This document shows, piece after piece, positions 13,429-19,381 of a DNA stretch of 19,381 nt. The DNA is from Chloroflexota bacterium. GTDB taxonomy: Bacteria; Chloroflexota; Limnocylindria; QHBO01. A program made the translations under genes and the position numbers. The DNA lies in NCBI GenBank assembly GCA_029865285.1, contig JAOUHE010000014.1, forward strand, positions 1 to 19,381, read 5' to 3'. Position 1 is the first letter of the stretch, and every line of letters starts with the position of its first letter. The notes under the pieces were generated by a model, which was not told the origin of the DNA, searched no databases, and worked only from the letters and a program-made list of their open reading frames with translations.

Positions 13429-15233
13429 GCGAGAGTCAACCGCAGCAGGCTGTCGATCGCCACGGCCGCGAACAGGAGCGTCAGATACCCGATCGAGAAG
13501 CGAAAGAGCCGGATCGCGGCGAGGCCGGCCGCACCGTCGCGGACCACCCGGGATGCGTACCAGATGAATGCGACGCCGAGCACGAGCGCGGTGATCAGGT
13601 AGATGAGGCCCATCCGCGCGGCCGGGAAGAGGAGCAGGCTGACCGCAACGAGGACCAGCGAGTAGAGCAGGATCTGCCGCGCCGTTTCCGCATCGCCGCG
13701 GACGACGGGCAGCATCGGCACCCTGGCGGCCGCGTAGTCGCCCTGGTAGCGAAGCGCCAGTGCCCAGAAGTGCGGCGGGGTCCAATAGAAGACGATGGCG
13801 AACAGCACCAGCGCCGGGATCTCGACGGTGCCGGTGACCGACGCCCATGCGACCAGCACCGGGGCGCTGCCGGCGGCCCCGCCGATCACGATGTTCCGAG
13901 GAGTGGTGCGCTTCAGCCAGAGCGTGTACACGAACACGTAGAAGGCGATGGCGCTCGACGCGAGCAGTGCGGAGAGCAGGTTGACCGTGACCCACAGCCA
14001 CACGAACGAGATGACGGACAGGCCGATACCGAAGGCGAGGGCACGTGGCGGAGTAACGGCGTGGCGCGGCAGCGGTCGATTCCGGGTGCGACGCATCAGG
14101 TCGTCGATGTCGCGGTCCAGGTACATGTTGATGGCGTTCGCGCCGCCGGCGGCGAGAGTGCCACCGGTCATCACCGCGGCGATCAACCAGATCGACGGAA
14201 TCCCGCGCTCGGCGAGGACCATGGTGGGCACGGTGGTCACCAGCAGCAGCTCGATGATCCGTGGCTTGGTGAGCGCCACGTAGGAGCGGAATGTGTCACC
14301 GCGGCTGGGCGGCACGCTGTCCCCAGGGGACGGTAGCGCGCCGACGGCCGTGACCCTGGGCGGCTCGCGGCGGACGGCCAGGTAGAGCCAAACGGTGATG
14401 CCGACGAGCGCCGCGCCGACGGCAAGGTGCGGCACCACGAAGATGGCCGACAGGCGCGACCAGACATTGGCCGCTCCGAGCCCGATCTGCACCAGCACCA
14501 GCAGCGCCGCCAGCCCGGCGAGTCGTCGTGGGAGGGGCGCCTCCAGCTCGCGAAGCACGCGACGCGCGGTCCAGATCACCAGGACCAGCACCACGGCCGC
14601 CAGCCCACGATGCAGCAGTTGGGTGACCTGCTCGGGAATCACCACCTGCGGCACGATGGCCCCGTTCATGAGCGGGAAGTCCGCGTAGACCAGGCCGGCA
14701 CCAGTGCCCTTCACCCACGATCCGAGGAGCATCTGCACGAAGAGTGCTGCACCCGTGACGGCGACCAGCGTACTGAGGCCCGAGCGCGTCGTACGTGGGA
14801 GCGGTCCTGCGGCGGCTCGATCGGCGATCACGATTGTCATGGCGAGCACCGTGAGCGCCATCGCCAGGTGTGCCGTGACCAGCTCCGCGCGGAGCTGCTG
14901 GATGACCACCTGCCCGCCCAGCCACGACTGGACGATCACCAGCAAACCGGCGATCACCGCGGCGGTGAACAGGACGCGATCGCGGCGACGGTGGGTGAAG
15001 ACGGTGATCAGCGCCACCGCACCGACCAGCGGACCGACGGCCACGGCGGCGATCAGACGATGACTGTGCTCGATCCAGGCGTGCAGATCGGCCGGCGGGA
15101 TCCATTCGCCGAAGCAGAGCGGCCAGTCCGGGCAGCCGAGCCCGGAGTCGGTCGCACGGACGAGGCCACCCGCGACGATGAGGACGTAGGTCGCGGCGGC
15201 AGCGGCGGCAGCAAGTTGGGCGAAGCGGCTCAA
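13425..15233 (-). CDS. ctaA-ctaB: fused haem A synthase (CtaA) - protoheme IX farnesyltransferase (CtaB)
   Basis: 602 residues from a TTG at 15233, chosen because GAGG lies six bases upstream and no other in-frame start lies between it and the end of the upstream rhomboid gene. Residues 1-290 are haem A synthase: the CPDWPLC pair (C34, C40), E55/H56 and H58, H122, H208 and H269 as haem or catalytic residues. The second cysteine pair found in Bacillus CtaA is absent. A linker (about 291-316) leads to a UbiA-fold haem O synthase: N369-D373-D377 prenyl-diphosphate site, KRTTPRN (441-447) and YWTPPHFWALAL. The two domains perform consecutive steps, haem B to O to A, in reverse order along the chain. 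Confidence 0.93.
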   Translation of the reverse strand: MSRFAQLAAAAAAATYVLIVAGGLVRATDSGLGCPDWPLCFGEWIPPADLHAWIEHSHRLIAAVAVGPLVGAVALITVFTHRRRDRVLFTAAVIAGLLVIVQSWLGGQVVIQQLRAELVTAHLAMALTVLAMTIVIADRAAAGPLPRTTRSGLSTLVAVTGAALFVQMLLGSWVKGTGAGLVYADFPLMNGAIVPQVVIPEQVTQLLHRGLAAVVLVLVIWTARRVLRELEAPLPRRLAGLAALLVLVQIGLGAANVWSRLSAIFVVPHLAVGAALVGITVWLYLAVRREPPRVTAVGALPSPGDSVPPSRGDTFRSYVALTKPRIIELLLVTTVPTMVLAERGIPSIWLIAAVMTGGTLAAGGANAINMYLDRDIDDLMRRTRNRPLPRHAVTPPRALAFGIGLSVISFVWLWVTVNLLSALLASSAIAFYVFVYTLWLKRTTPRNIVIGGAAGSAPVLVAWASVTGTVEIPALVLFAIVFYWTPPHFWALALRYQGDYAAARVPMLPVVRGDAETARQILLYSLVLVAVSLLLFPAARMGLIYLITALVLGVAFIWYASRVVRDGAAGLAAIRLFRFSIGYLTLLFAAVAIDSLLRLTLA

Positions 15234-15289
15234 TCGGGTCCTCGGCGCCGGCGGCGGCGCGGGTCGGGGCTGTGGGTCAGCAGGGCGGC

Positions 15290-15319
15290 ATGATACCGAG
15301 CCGGACGACCCGGAGTCAC
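15290..15319 (-). promoter_or_regulatory. promoter of the ctaA-ctaB fusion gene
   Basis: On the minus strand GTGACT (15314-15319) and TATCAT (15290-15295) are separated by 18 bases. TATCAT matches five of six -10 positions. The predicted start gives a leader of about 50 bases ending in GAGG before the TTG codon, so this gene can be expressed apart from the rhomboid gene upstream. Confidence 0.45.
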
Positions 15320-15343
15320 GCGGTGGTTGGGATTGGACGTCGT

Positions 15344-16078
15344 TCAGCGATGGCGCGGGTCGAACTCGGGCAGCGCCGACCGGAAGATGAACCCCGCCAG
15401 GAGCCCCACCGCAAACCCGCCGAAATGTGCCAGGTACGCCACTCCGTCGGCCGTCTCGGTGCTGATCGCGGCAGCGCCCAGGCCGTTGACCAACTGCAGC
15501 ACGATCCACATGCCAATCGCCACGACGGCCGGCACCCGGGTTACAAAGTTAAAGATGACCGCCGTCACCCGGTTGCGGGGGAAGAGGACCAGGTACGCAC
15601 CGAGCACGCCGCTGATCGCCCCCGATGCGCCGAGCGTCGGGATCGGCGAATTGGGGTCGCTCCAGACCTGCGCCATGGTGCCCACCACGCCCGCGCCCAG
15701 GTACGCAGCGAGAAAGAGGATCCGGCCGGCGCGATGCTCGACGTTATCGCCAAAGATCCACAGGAAGAGCATGTTGCCGCCGAGGTGGAGCCACCCGCCG
15801 TGCATGAACAGGCTGCTCAGCAGCGTCAGCCAGATCGGGTCGGGGCCGGGCGCCTGGGGGACGAAATAGGACTGACCACCGATCAGCACCTGAACGGGAT
15901 CGACCAGGTCGACCCCATTGATCACCTCGCGTGGGATGGCGCTGAAGCCGTAGGTGAACGGATTGTCCCCGGTCGCCCCCTGCAGGACCACGAAGACGGC
16001 CACGTTCAGGCCGATCAGGGTCGCCGTGACCCAGGCAAAACCACGCCCGGGGAGGGAGTCGTCCCCGATCGGCAGCAT
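15344..16078 (-). CDS. rhomboid-family intramembrane serine protease
   Basis: 244 residues with about six to seven spans. The catalytic pair is visible: S152 in GASGAISG and H218 in AHFGGFAVG. The supporting HLGGNMLFLWIFGDNVE segment (98-114) with its conserved His and Asn matches the family oxyanion region. Rhomboids cleave single-span membrane proteins within the bilayer; the substrate here is unknown. GGAGG lies nine bases before the ATG. It follows the UbiA-family gene by 17 bases, so the two are likely one transcript. The large loop between the first and second spans (about 37-80) is typical of the family. Confidence 0.95.
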   Translation of the reverse strand: MLPIGDDSLPGRGFAWVTATLIGLNVAVFVVLQGATGDNPFTYGFSAIPREVINGVDLVDPVQVLIGGQSYFVPQAPGPDPIWLTLLSSLFMHGGWLHLGGNMLFLWIFGDNVEHRAGRILFLAAYLGAGVVGTMAQVWSDPNSPIPTLGASGAISGVLGAYLVLFPRNRVTAVIFNFVTRVPAVVAIGMWIVLQLVNGLGAAAISTETADGVAYLAHFGGFAVGLLAGFIFRSALPEFDPRHR

Positions 16079-16095
16079 CGGTCAGGTCCTCCGGA

Positions 16096-17121
16096 TCAGG
16101 TCCAGGGCAGCTGGACTCCCGGCAGGACGGCGTTGAGCAGGAGACCGAGGATCAACAGGCCGCCTGCGCGCCGCGTGTGGATGAACGCACCGCCCACAAA
16201 CCAGAGCGGCCAGCCGACATAGCTGTGCGGCGGTGACTCGGGCCGAGGCTTCGAGAACTGGCCGAGCACCTCCAGCAGGCGCGGGGTGCCGAGCACCGCC
16301 AGGAGGACGAACGGACCGATCCATCCGACCAGCGCGGCGCCCACCACGATCGGATAGAAGGCGATCATCAGGCCCTGCGCCGTGCGACGGGCGAGCGACT
16401 CACCGAGAATCACCGGCAGCGTGCGGATCCCCTTGGCGCCATCGGCGCTGATCTTGTCGATGTGCTTTCCGAAGAGCACGGTCGTGACGAGGATCGCGTA
16501 TGGCAGCGAGGCGACCCAGACCCAACCGGGCAGCGTGCCCGTGGCGACAAAATACGTGCCGCCGATCATCAGGGGGCCCCACACCACGAAGACACCCGGC
16601 TCGCCCAGGCCGCGGTGCTTGAGCTTGATCGGCGGGGCAACGTAGAAGACGCTGATGAAGAGGCCGCCGAGAGCGAACGCTGCGACCCACGGGCCGCGCG
16701 CCCAGACGAGGAAGAGCAGGATCGCGAAGTCGATGGCGTTGGCGAAGAGGATCGCGTTGCGCAGCTGCGCCTTGGTCAGCCAGCCCGACAGGATCGGATG
16801 CGGCGCATACAGGGCGCGCACGTAATCATCGGTATCGACCCCACCCTCGAGGTCGAAGTAGTCGTTGATCATGTTGTTGGCAGCGTGCGCAACCACCAGG
16901 CCAATGACCGACAGGGTCAGATAGAGCCAGTTCACCGTTGCGGTCACGGTACTGATCGCGAGCAGACCGCCTATCAGACCCGAGGTGGCGGTCATCGAGA
17001 AGACCGCCGCGCGGGTGACGACCAGCCACTTGCTGATCGGGTCCATCTCGACCCCGGGCGGCATGTTGGCGTGGTTCATCACGTACCGCCAGGTCGTGAA
17101 ACGCGCGCTGAAGCTTGTCAT
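16096..17121 (-). CDS. UbiA-superfamily prenyltransferase (MenA-like)
   Basis: 341 residues with about eight spans. The first Asp-rich motif is NDYFDLEGGVD (N86, D87, D90, D96) and the second is KHIDKISADGAKG (D222, D227), both needed to bind Mg-prenyl diphosphate. The general pattern (AHAANNMINDYFDLEGG, then GIRTLPVILGE) is closest to 1,4-dihydroxy-2-naphthoate prenyltransferases of menaquinone synthesis, but related enzymes attach prenyl groups to other acceptors. The N-terminal 30 residues are polar. No other menaquinone gene lies nearby, so the acceptor is uncertain. No Shine-Dalgarno site is seen; TATCAT ends six bases before the ATG. Confidence 0.88.
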   Translation of the reverse strand: MTSFSARFTTWRYVMNHANMPPGVEMDPISKWLVVTRAAVFSMTATSGLIGGLLAISTVTATVNWLYLTLSVIGLVVAHAANNMINDYFDLEGGVDTDDYVRALYAPHPILSGWLTKAQLRNAILFANAIDFAILLFLVWARGPWVAAFALGGLFISVFYVAPPIKLKHRGLGEPGVFVVWGPLMIGGTYFVATGTLPGWVWVASLPYAILVTTVLFGKHIDKISADGAKGIRTLPVILGESLARRTAQGLMIAFYPIVVGAALVGWIGPFVLLAVLGTPRLLEVLGQFSKPRPESPPHSYVGWPLWFVGGAFIHTRRAGGLLILGLLLNAVLPGVQLPWT

Positions 17122-17127
17122 GCGCCG

Positions 17128-17133
17128 ATGATA
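17128..17133 (-). promoter_or_regulatory. -10 element (TATCAT) of the UbiA-family gene, leaderless geometry
   Basis: TATCAT on the minus strand, five of six matches to the consensus, followed by exactly six bases and the ATG at 17121. No ribosome-binding site fits in the gap. No clear -35 box is seen. Confidence 0.5.
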
Positions 17134-17193
17134 CGCGGCGAGTTGGGTGGACGCGGTCAGGCCCGCTCAGGCGACGCCGGATTGCGAAATCCC

Positions 17194-17212
17194 CGCCGCG
17201 TTGACTGCGGCG
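17194..17212 (-). terminator. hairpin after the tryptophanase gene, possible terminator
   Basis: CGCCGC and GCGGCG form a perfect 6-bp stem around a 7-base loop, eight bases beyond the stop of the gene on the minus strand. The RNA then runs into GGGATTT, a weak T-run, and a second small stem (17179-17192, GGATT/AATCC around GCGA). Together they would separate this gene from the UbiA-family gene. Confidence 0.4.
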
Positions 17213-17219
17213 CCGTCGA

Positions 17220-18599
17220 CTAGGCGAGCGGCTCGAACCTGGCGGTGAAGTGTCGCAACTGGGGCGGCTGGGCGACGATTCGGTACCCGCGCAGATCCGC
17301 GGCGCGCTCGGCGACCCAGCGGACGACCTCGATCACGTAGTCGATGTGCGACTGGGTGTAGACCCGCCGCGGAATCGCCAGTCGCACGAGCTCCATGGAT
17401 GCAGCGGTCTCCGTCCCGTCGGGATGAAGGCCGAACATGACCGTGCCGATCTCGACGCCGCGGATCCCCCCTTCCCGATACAGGGCTACCGCCAGGGACT
17501 GGCCCGGGTACTCGAGGGCAGGGATGTGCGGAAGCAGGGCGGCGGCGTCGATGTAGACCGCGTGTCCGCCGATCGGCTGCACGCACGGGATCCCCGACTC
17601 GACGAGCGCCTCGCCAAGGTACGCGGTGGATCGGATCCGGTAATGCAGGTAGTCCTCATTGACCACCTCGCGCAGACCCTGGGCGATCGCCTCGAGGTCG
17701 CGCCCGGCCAGGCCGCCGTAGGTCGGGAAGCCCTCGGTCAGGATCTCCAGGTTGCGGGCCGCCTCTGCCCAGACGTCGTCGTTCATGGCCAGCCAGCCGC
17801 CGATGTTGGCGATCCCGTCCTTCTTGGCGCTCATCGTCATGCCATCGGCCAGTGCCGCCATCTCGCGCACGATGTCGGGGATGGCGACATCGGCATAGCC
17901 GGGCTCTCGCTGCTTGATGAACCAGGCGTTCTCCGCGAACCGGCAGGCGTCGAGGAAGAGCGGCAGTCCGTATCGGTCACAGACGGCGCGCACTGCACGC
18001 AGGTTCTCGAGGCTCACCGGCTGTCCCCCGCCGGAGTTGTTCGTGATCGTCACCATCACCAGCGGGATCGACTCGCGGCCGCGTTCGCGGATGAAGGCGT
18101 CGAGCGCATCGGTATCCATGTTGCCCTTGAACGGATGAATGACCGATGGGTGGCGCCCCTCCTCGATCACCAGGTCGACCGCCTCGGCGCCGGTGAACTC
18201 CACGTTGGCCCGGGTCGTGTCGAAATGGGTGTTGGAGGGGACCGACTTGCCGGGCCCGGCGACGACGCCGAACAGGATCTTCTCCGCGGCTCGCCCCTGG
18301 TGAGCAGGGATCACGTGCTTGAACGGGAACAGGTTCTGCACGCTCTCCAGGAAGCGGAACCAACTGGGTGACCCGGCGTACGACTCGTCACCTCGCTGAA
18401 TGCCGGCCCACTGCTCGGCCGACATGGCGCCCGTCCCCGAGTCGGTGAGCAGGTCGATCAGCACGTCGACCGAGTGGAGGTTGAACAGGTTGTAGCCGGC
18501 CGCCTCGAGGGCCGCCTGGCGTTCCTCGACGCTGGTCAGCCGGATCGGCTCGACGCTCTTGATCCGGAACGGCTCGATGATCGTCTTCCAGCGGTCCAT
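17220..18599 (-). CDS. tnaA: tryptophanase (PLP-dependent L-tryptophan indole-lyase)
   Basis: 459 residues from the ATG at 18599; the frame continues upstream, but this start aligns with the N-terminus of the family (EPFRIKSVEPI). The protein follows TnaA throughout: LLTDSGTGAMS (50-60), RGDESYAGS with Y74, IPAHQGRAAE (97-106), D217/R220 in DACRFAEN, PLP lysine K260 in SAKKD, and R411 in IPRRVYT. Positions that separate it from tyrosine phenol-lyase favour tryptophanase: D127 (Thr in the other enzyme), I384 (Arg) and H450 (Phe). It should cleave tryptophan to indole, pyruvate and ammonia in the cytoplasm. No tryptophan permease gene and no leader-peptide gene are next to it. Confidence 0.94.
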   Translation of the reverse strand: MDRWKTIIEPFRIKSVEPIRLTSVEERQAALEAAGYNLFNLHSVDVLIDLLTDSGTGAMSAEQWAGIQRGDESYAGSPSWFRFLESVQNLFPFKHVIPAHQGRAAEKILFGVVAGPGKSVPSNTHFDTTRANVEFTGAEAVDLVIEEGRHPSVIHPFKGNMDTDALDAFIRERGRESIPLVMVTITNNSGGGQPVSLENLRAVRAVCDRYGLPLFLDACRFAENAWFIKQREPGYADVAIPDIVREMAALADGMTMSAKKDGIANIGGWLAMNDDVWAEAARNLEILTEGFPTYGGLAGRDLEAIAQGLREVVNEDYLHYRIRSTAYLGEALVESGIPCVQPIGGHAVYIDAAALLPHIPALEYPGQSLAVALYREGGIRGVEIGTVMFGLHPDGTETAASMELVRLAIPRRVYTQSHIDYVIEVVRWVAERAADLRGYRIVAQPPQLRHFTARFEPLA

Positions 18600-18606
18600 G
18601 GCGTGG

Positions 18607-18612
18607 AGCATA
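18607..18612 (-). promoter_or_regulatory. -10 element (TATGCT) of the tryptophanase gene, near-leaderless
   Basis: TATGCT on the minus strand ends seven bases before the ATG at 18599, with no Shine-Dalgarno site between. Such a short or absent leader leaves no room for a TnaC-type attenuator. Confidence 0.4.
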
Positions 18613-18690
18613 GGGTGCCGCGGACCGCGACGCTTCGGCTCGCCGCGCCGCATGATGGGACCGACAGAGACGCGAACGGAGAGGTGGGCA

Positions 18691-19116
18691 ATGAACCCAT
18701 GGAAGACGCTGGGGGGCGGGCTGGCATCTCGGCCGGCCGTCACCACGTGGGCCGAGAACGAGATGCAGGTCTTCGTCATCCGCGAGGACGGACAACTGTG
18801 GGACACCTACTGGGACGGCTCCGCCTGGCACGATTGGCACTGTCACGGCGGCGACCTTGTCGGCGCACCCGCGGCCTGCTCATGGGGCGCGGATCGCATT
18901 GATGTCTTTGCGCGGAGCGGTGACGGAACGCTGATGCACCGCTGGTATGTCCCGGCCGGTTGGCAGGCATGGGAGTCGCTGGGGATCCGACTGGATGGCG
19001 ACCCAGAGGTGAGCTCCTGGGGTCCCGACCGGATCGATCTGTTCGCACGGAGCGCGACCGGTGAGCTGCTCCACGGCTGGTGGGACGGCACCTCGTGGTC
19101 GTTCGCAGACGCGTGA
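18691..19116 (+). CDS. short three-repeat beta-propeller lectin-like protein (PLL/DUF346 type)
   Basis: 141 residues, cytoplasmic by sequence (no signal peptide). The start is fixed by GGAGAGG six bases upstream. Three repeats of exactly 45 residues can be aligned on W20, W65 and W110. Each shows the pattern P-[A/E]-x-x-[S/T]-W-x-x-x-[R/M]-[I/Q]-[D/V]-[V/L]-F-[A/V]-R-x-x-x-G-x-L, followed by a W-rich strand, as in the seven-bladed PLL-type and DUF346 sugar-binding propellers. Here only three blades are present, and the N-terminal WKTLGGGL strand completes the pattern that the C-terminal WDGTSWSF begins. It might form a full ring by self-association. It is divergent from tnaA; a link in function is unproven. 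Confidence 0.75.
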   Translation: MNPWKTLGGGLASRPAVTTWAENEMQVFVIREDGQLWDTYWDGSAWHDWHCHGGDLVGAPAACSWGADRIDVFARSGDGTLMHRWYVPAGWQAWESLGIRLDGDPEVSSWGPDRIDLFARSATGELLHGWWDGTSWSFADA

Positions 19117-19152
19117 TGCCGCGCTCAGCACGCGAAGCCTGAGAGGCGTCCG

Positions 19153-19381
19153 ATCGACCGTCTGCTGGCCCTCATCGGTTACCTGCCCATCGCGCTGGGC
19201 CGTCTCGTGGCGACCGCCCAAGGGGGACCGTCCAACCGCGCGGTGCAGCGCGCCGCTACTGGGCGGATCGTCGCGATCCTGGCGATCCTGGCGTTCGTGC
19301 CGGTCATCCAGGCGGGCATCGAACTGATCGTCAGTCCAGTGACGATTCCCGACTTCGTGGACCGACGCGTCGGTCCCTCGA
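19153..19381 (+). CDS. membrane protein of unknown function (partial, start uncertain)
   Basis: An open frame runs off the right edge. It is in the same phase as the lectin gene and is separated from it by the single TGA at 19114-19116. It has GC-rich third positions and two hydrophobic stretches (LLALIGYLPIALGRLVA, and IVAILAILAFVPVIQAG with a 9-bp tandem repeat at 19273-19290), then a polar tail. No ATG, GTG or TTG lies where a start would be expected. The best-placed codon is ATC at 19153, six bases after GAGAGG; CTG at 19162 is an alternative. I do not recognise the family. It may be a lectin-linked membrane protein by position only. Confidence 0.5.
   Translation, partial: MDRLLALIGYLPIALGRLVATAQGGPSNRAVQRAATGRIVAILAILAFVPVIQAGIELIVSPVTIPDFVDRRVGPS

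Noticed and set aside
12739..14001. A long minus-strand open frame crossing the ctaG/ctaA-ctaB junction.
   Set aside because: It overlaps two secure genes in other frames and has low-complexity Arg/His/Glu-rich sequence without any motif.
15234..15509. An upstream extension of the haem synthase fusion into the rhomboid gene.
   Set aside because: The extra sequence is Pro/Arg-rich and partly antisense-like in composition, contains no family signature, and overlaps the catalytic end of the rhomboid gene. A TTG with GAGG fits better.
17250..18371. A 373-codon plus-strand frame opposite tnaA.
   Set aside because: The tryptophanase on the minus strand matches its family end to end; the opposite frame shows only shadow composition.
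18600..18806. An N-terminal extension of tryptophanase by 69 codons.
   Set aside because: The extension crosses the divergent lectin gene start and does not match the family, whose N-terminus aligns at 18599.
19114..19116. TGA as a selenocysteine codon joining the lectin to the next frame.
   Set aside because: The possible stem brackets the stop and is not a convincing bacterial SECIS, no selenoprotein family has this layout, and a plain stop followed by a new gene is simpler; kept only as a read-through option.
1..19381. tRNA or rRNA genes, CRISPR arrays, insertion sequences, att sites or a replication origin.
   Set aside because: The gaps are short and were read by eye on both strands; no cloverleaf, repeat-spacer pattern, transposase motif or terminal inverted repeat was seen. 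A covariance-model search would be needed to exclude small RNAs.

Overview
The window is GC-rich, tightly packed bacterial chromosome. The sequence shows a complete A1-type haem-copper cytochrome c oxidase operon with its assembly genes, surrounded by housekeeping and metabolic genes. No rRNA, tRNA, CRISPR array, transposase or phage gene was seen, and no gap between genes exceeds about 200 bases. The content suggests a Chloroflexota (Limnocylindria/Thermomicrobia-like) or similar deep-branching high-GC bacterium. The grounds are fused haem O/haem A synthesis, a blue-copper domain on oxidase subunit II, DUF1028, many lipoproteins and apparently leaderless promoters. That assignment is inference, not proof.

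Layout. 1-3061: the tail of an unknown gene, a glycerophosphodiester phosphodiesterase, a convergent double-ACT protein, a luciferase-like (LLM) oxidoreductase and a DUF1028 protein, the last two joined by ATGA. 3065-5384 (minus): a thioredoxin-fold lipoprotein, CcdA and thioredoxin reductase, which together could carry electrons from NADPH to the outside of the membrane. 5471-6700: ispG (MEP isoprenoid pathway). 6710-7225 (minus): a lipoprotein with a polyglycine tether.

7366-11280 (minus) is the oxidase operon: ctaC (CuA subunit plus a C-terminal type-1 copper domain), ctaD, ctaE, a subunit-IV-like membrane protein and a 68-residue single-span protein. Upstream lies an unknown lipoprotein (11482-12372), divergent from a CtaG-type (caa3) assembly protein (12424-13428). 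That gene meets, tail to tail and sharing CTAG, a fused haem A synthase-haem O synthase (13425-15233). Behind it on the same strand are a rhomboid protease and a UbiA-family prenyltransferase. The respiratory block therefore holds oxidase subunits, haem A supply and copper-site assembly together. The neighbouring thiol relay could keep the CuA cysteines reduced, and IspG and UbiA feed isoprenoids that haem O and quinones also need.

17220-18599 (minus) is a tryptophanase by its specificity residues. Divergent from it is a short, three-repeat PLL/DUF346-type lectin (18691-19116), followed in the same frame, after one TGA, by a membrane-protein reading frame that leaves the window.

The least expected signal is in the start regions. 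Most genes that begin a transcription unit have a TANNNT hexamer ending 6-8 bases before the start codon and no Shine-Dalgarno site, whereas most operon-internal genes have purine-rich Shine-Dalgarno sites. This points to widespread leaderless translation in the organism.
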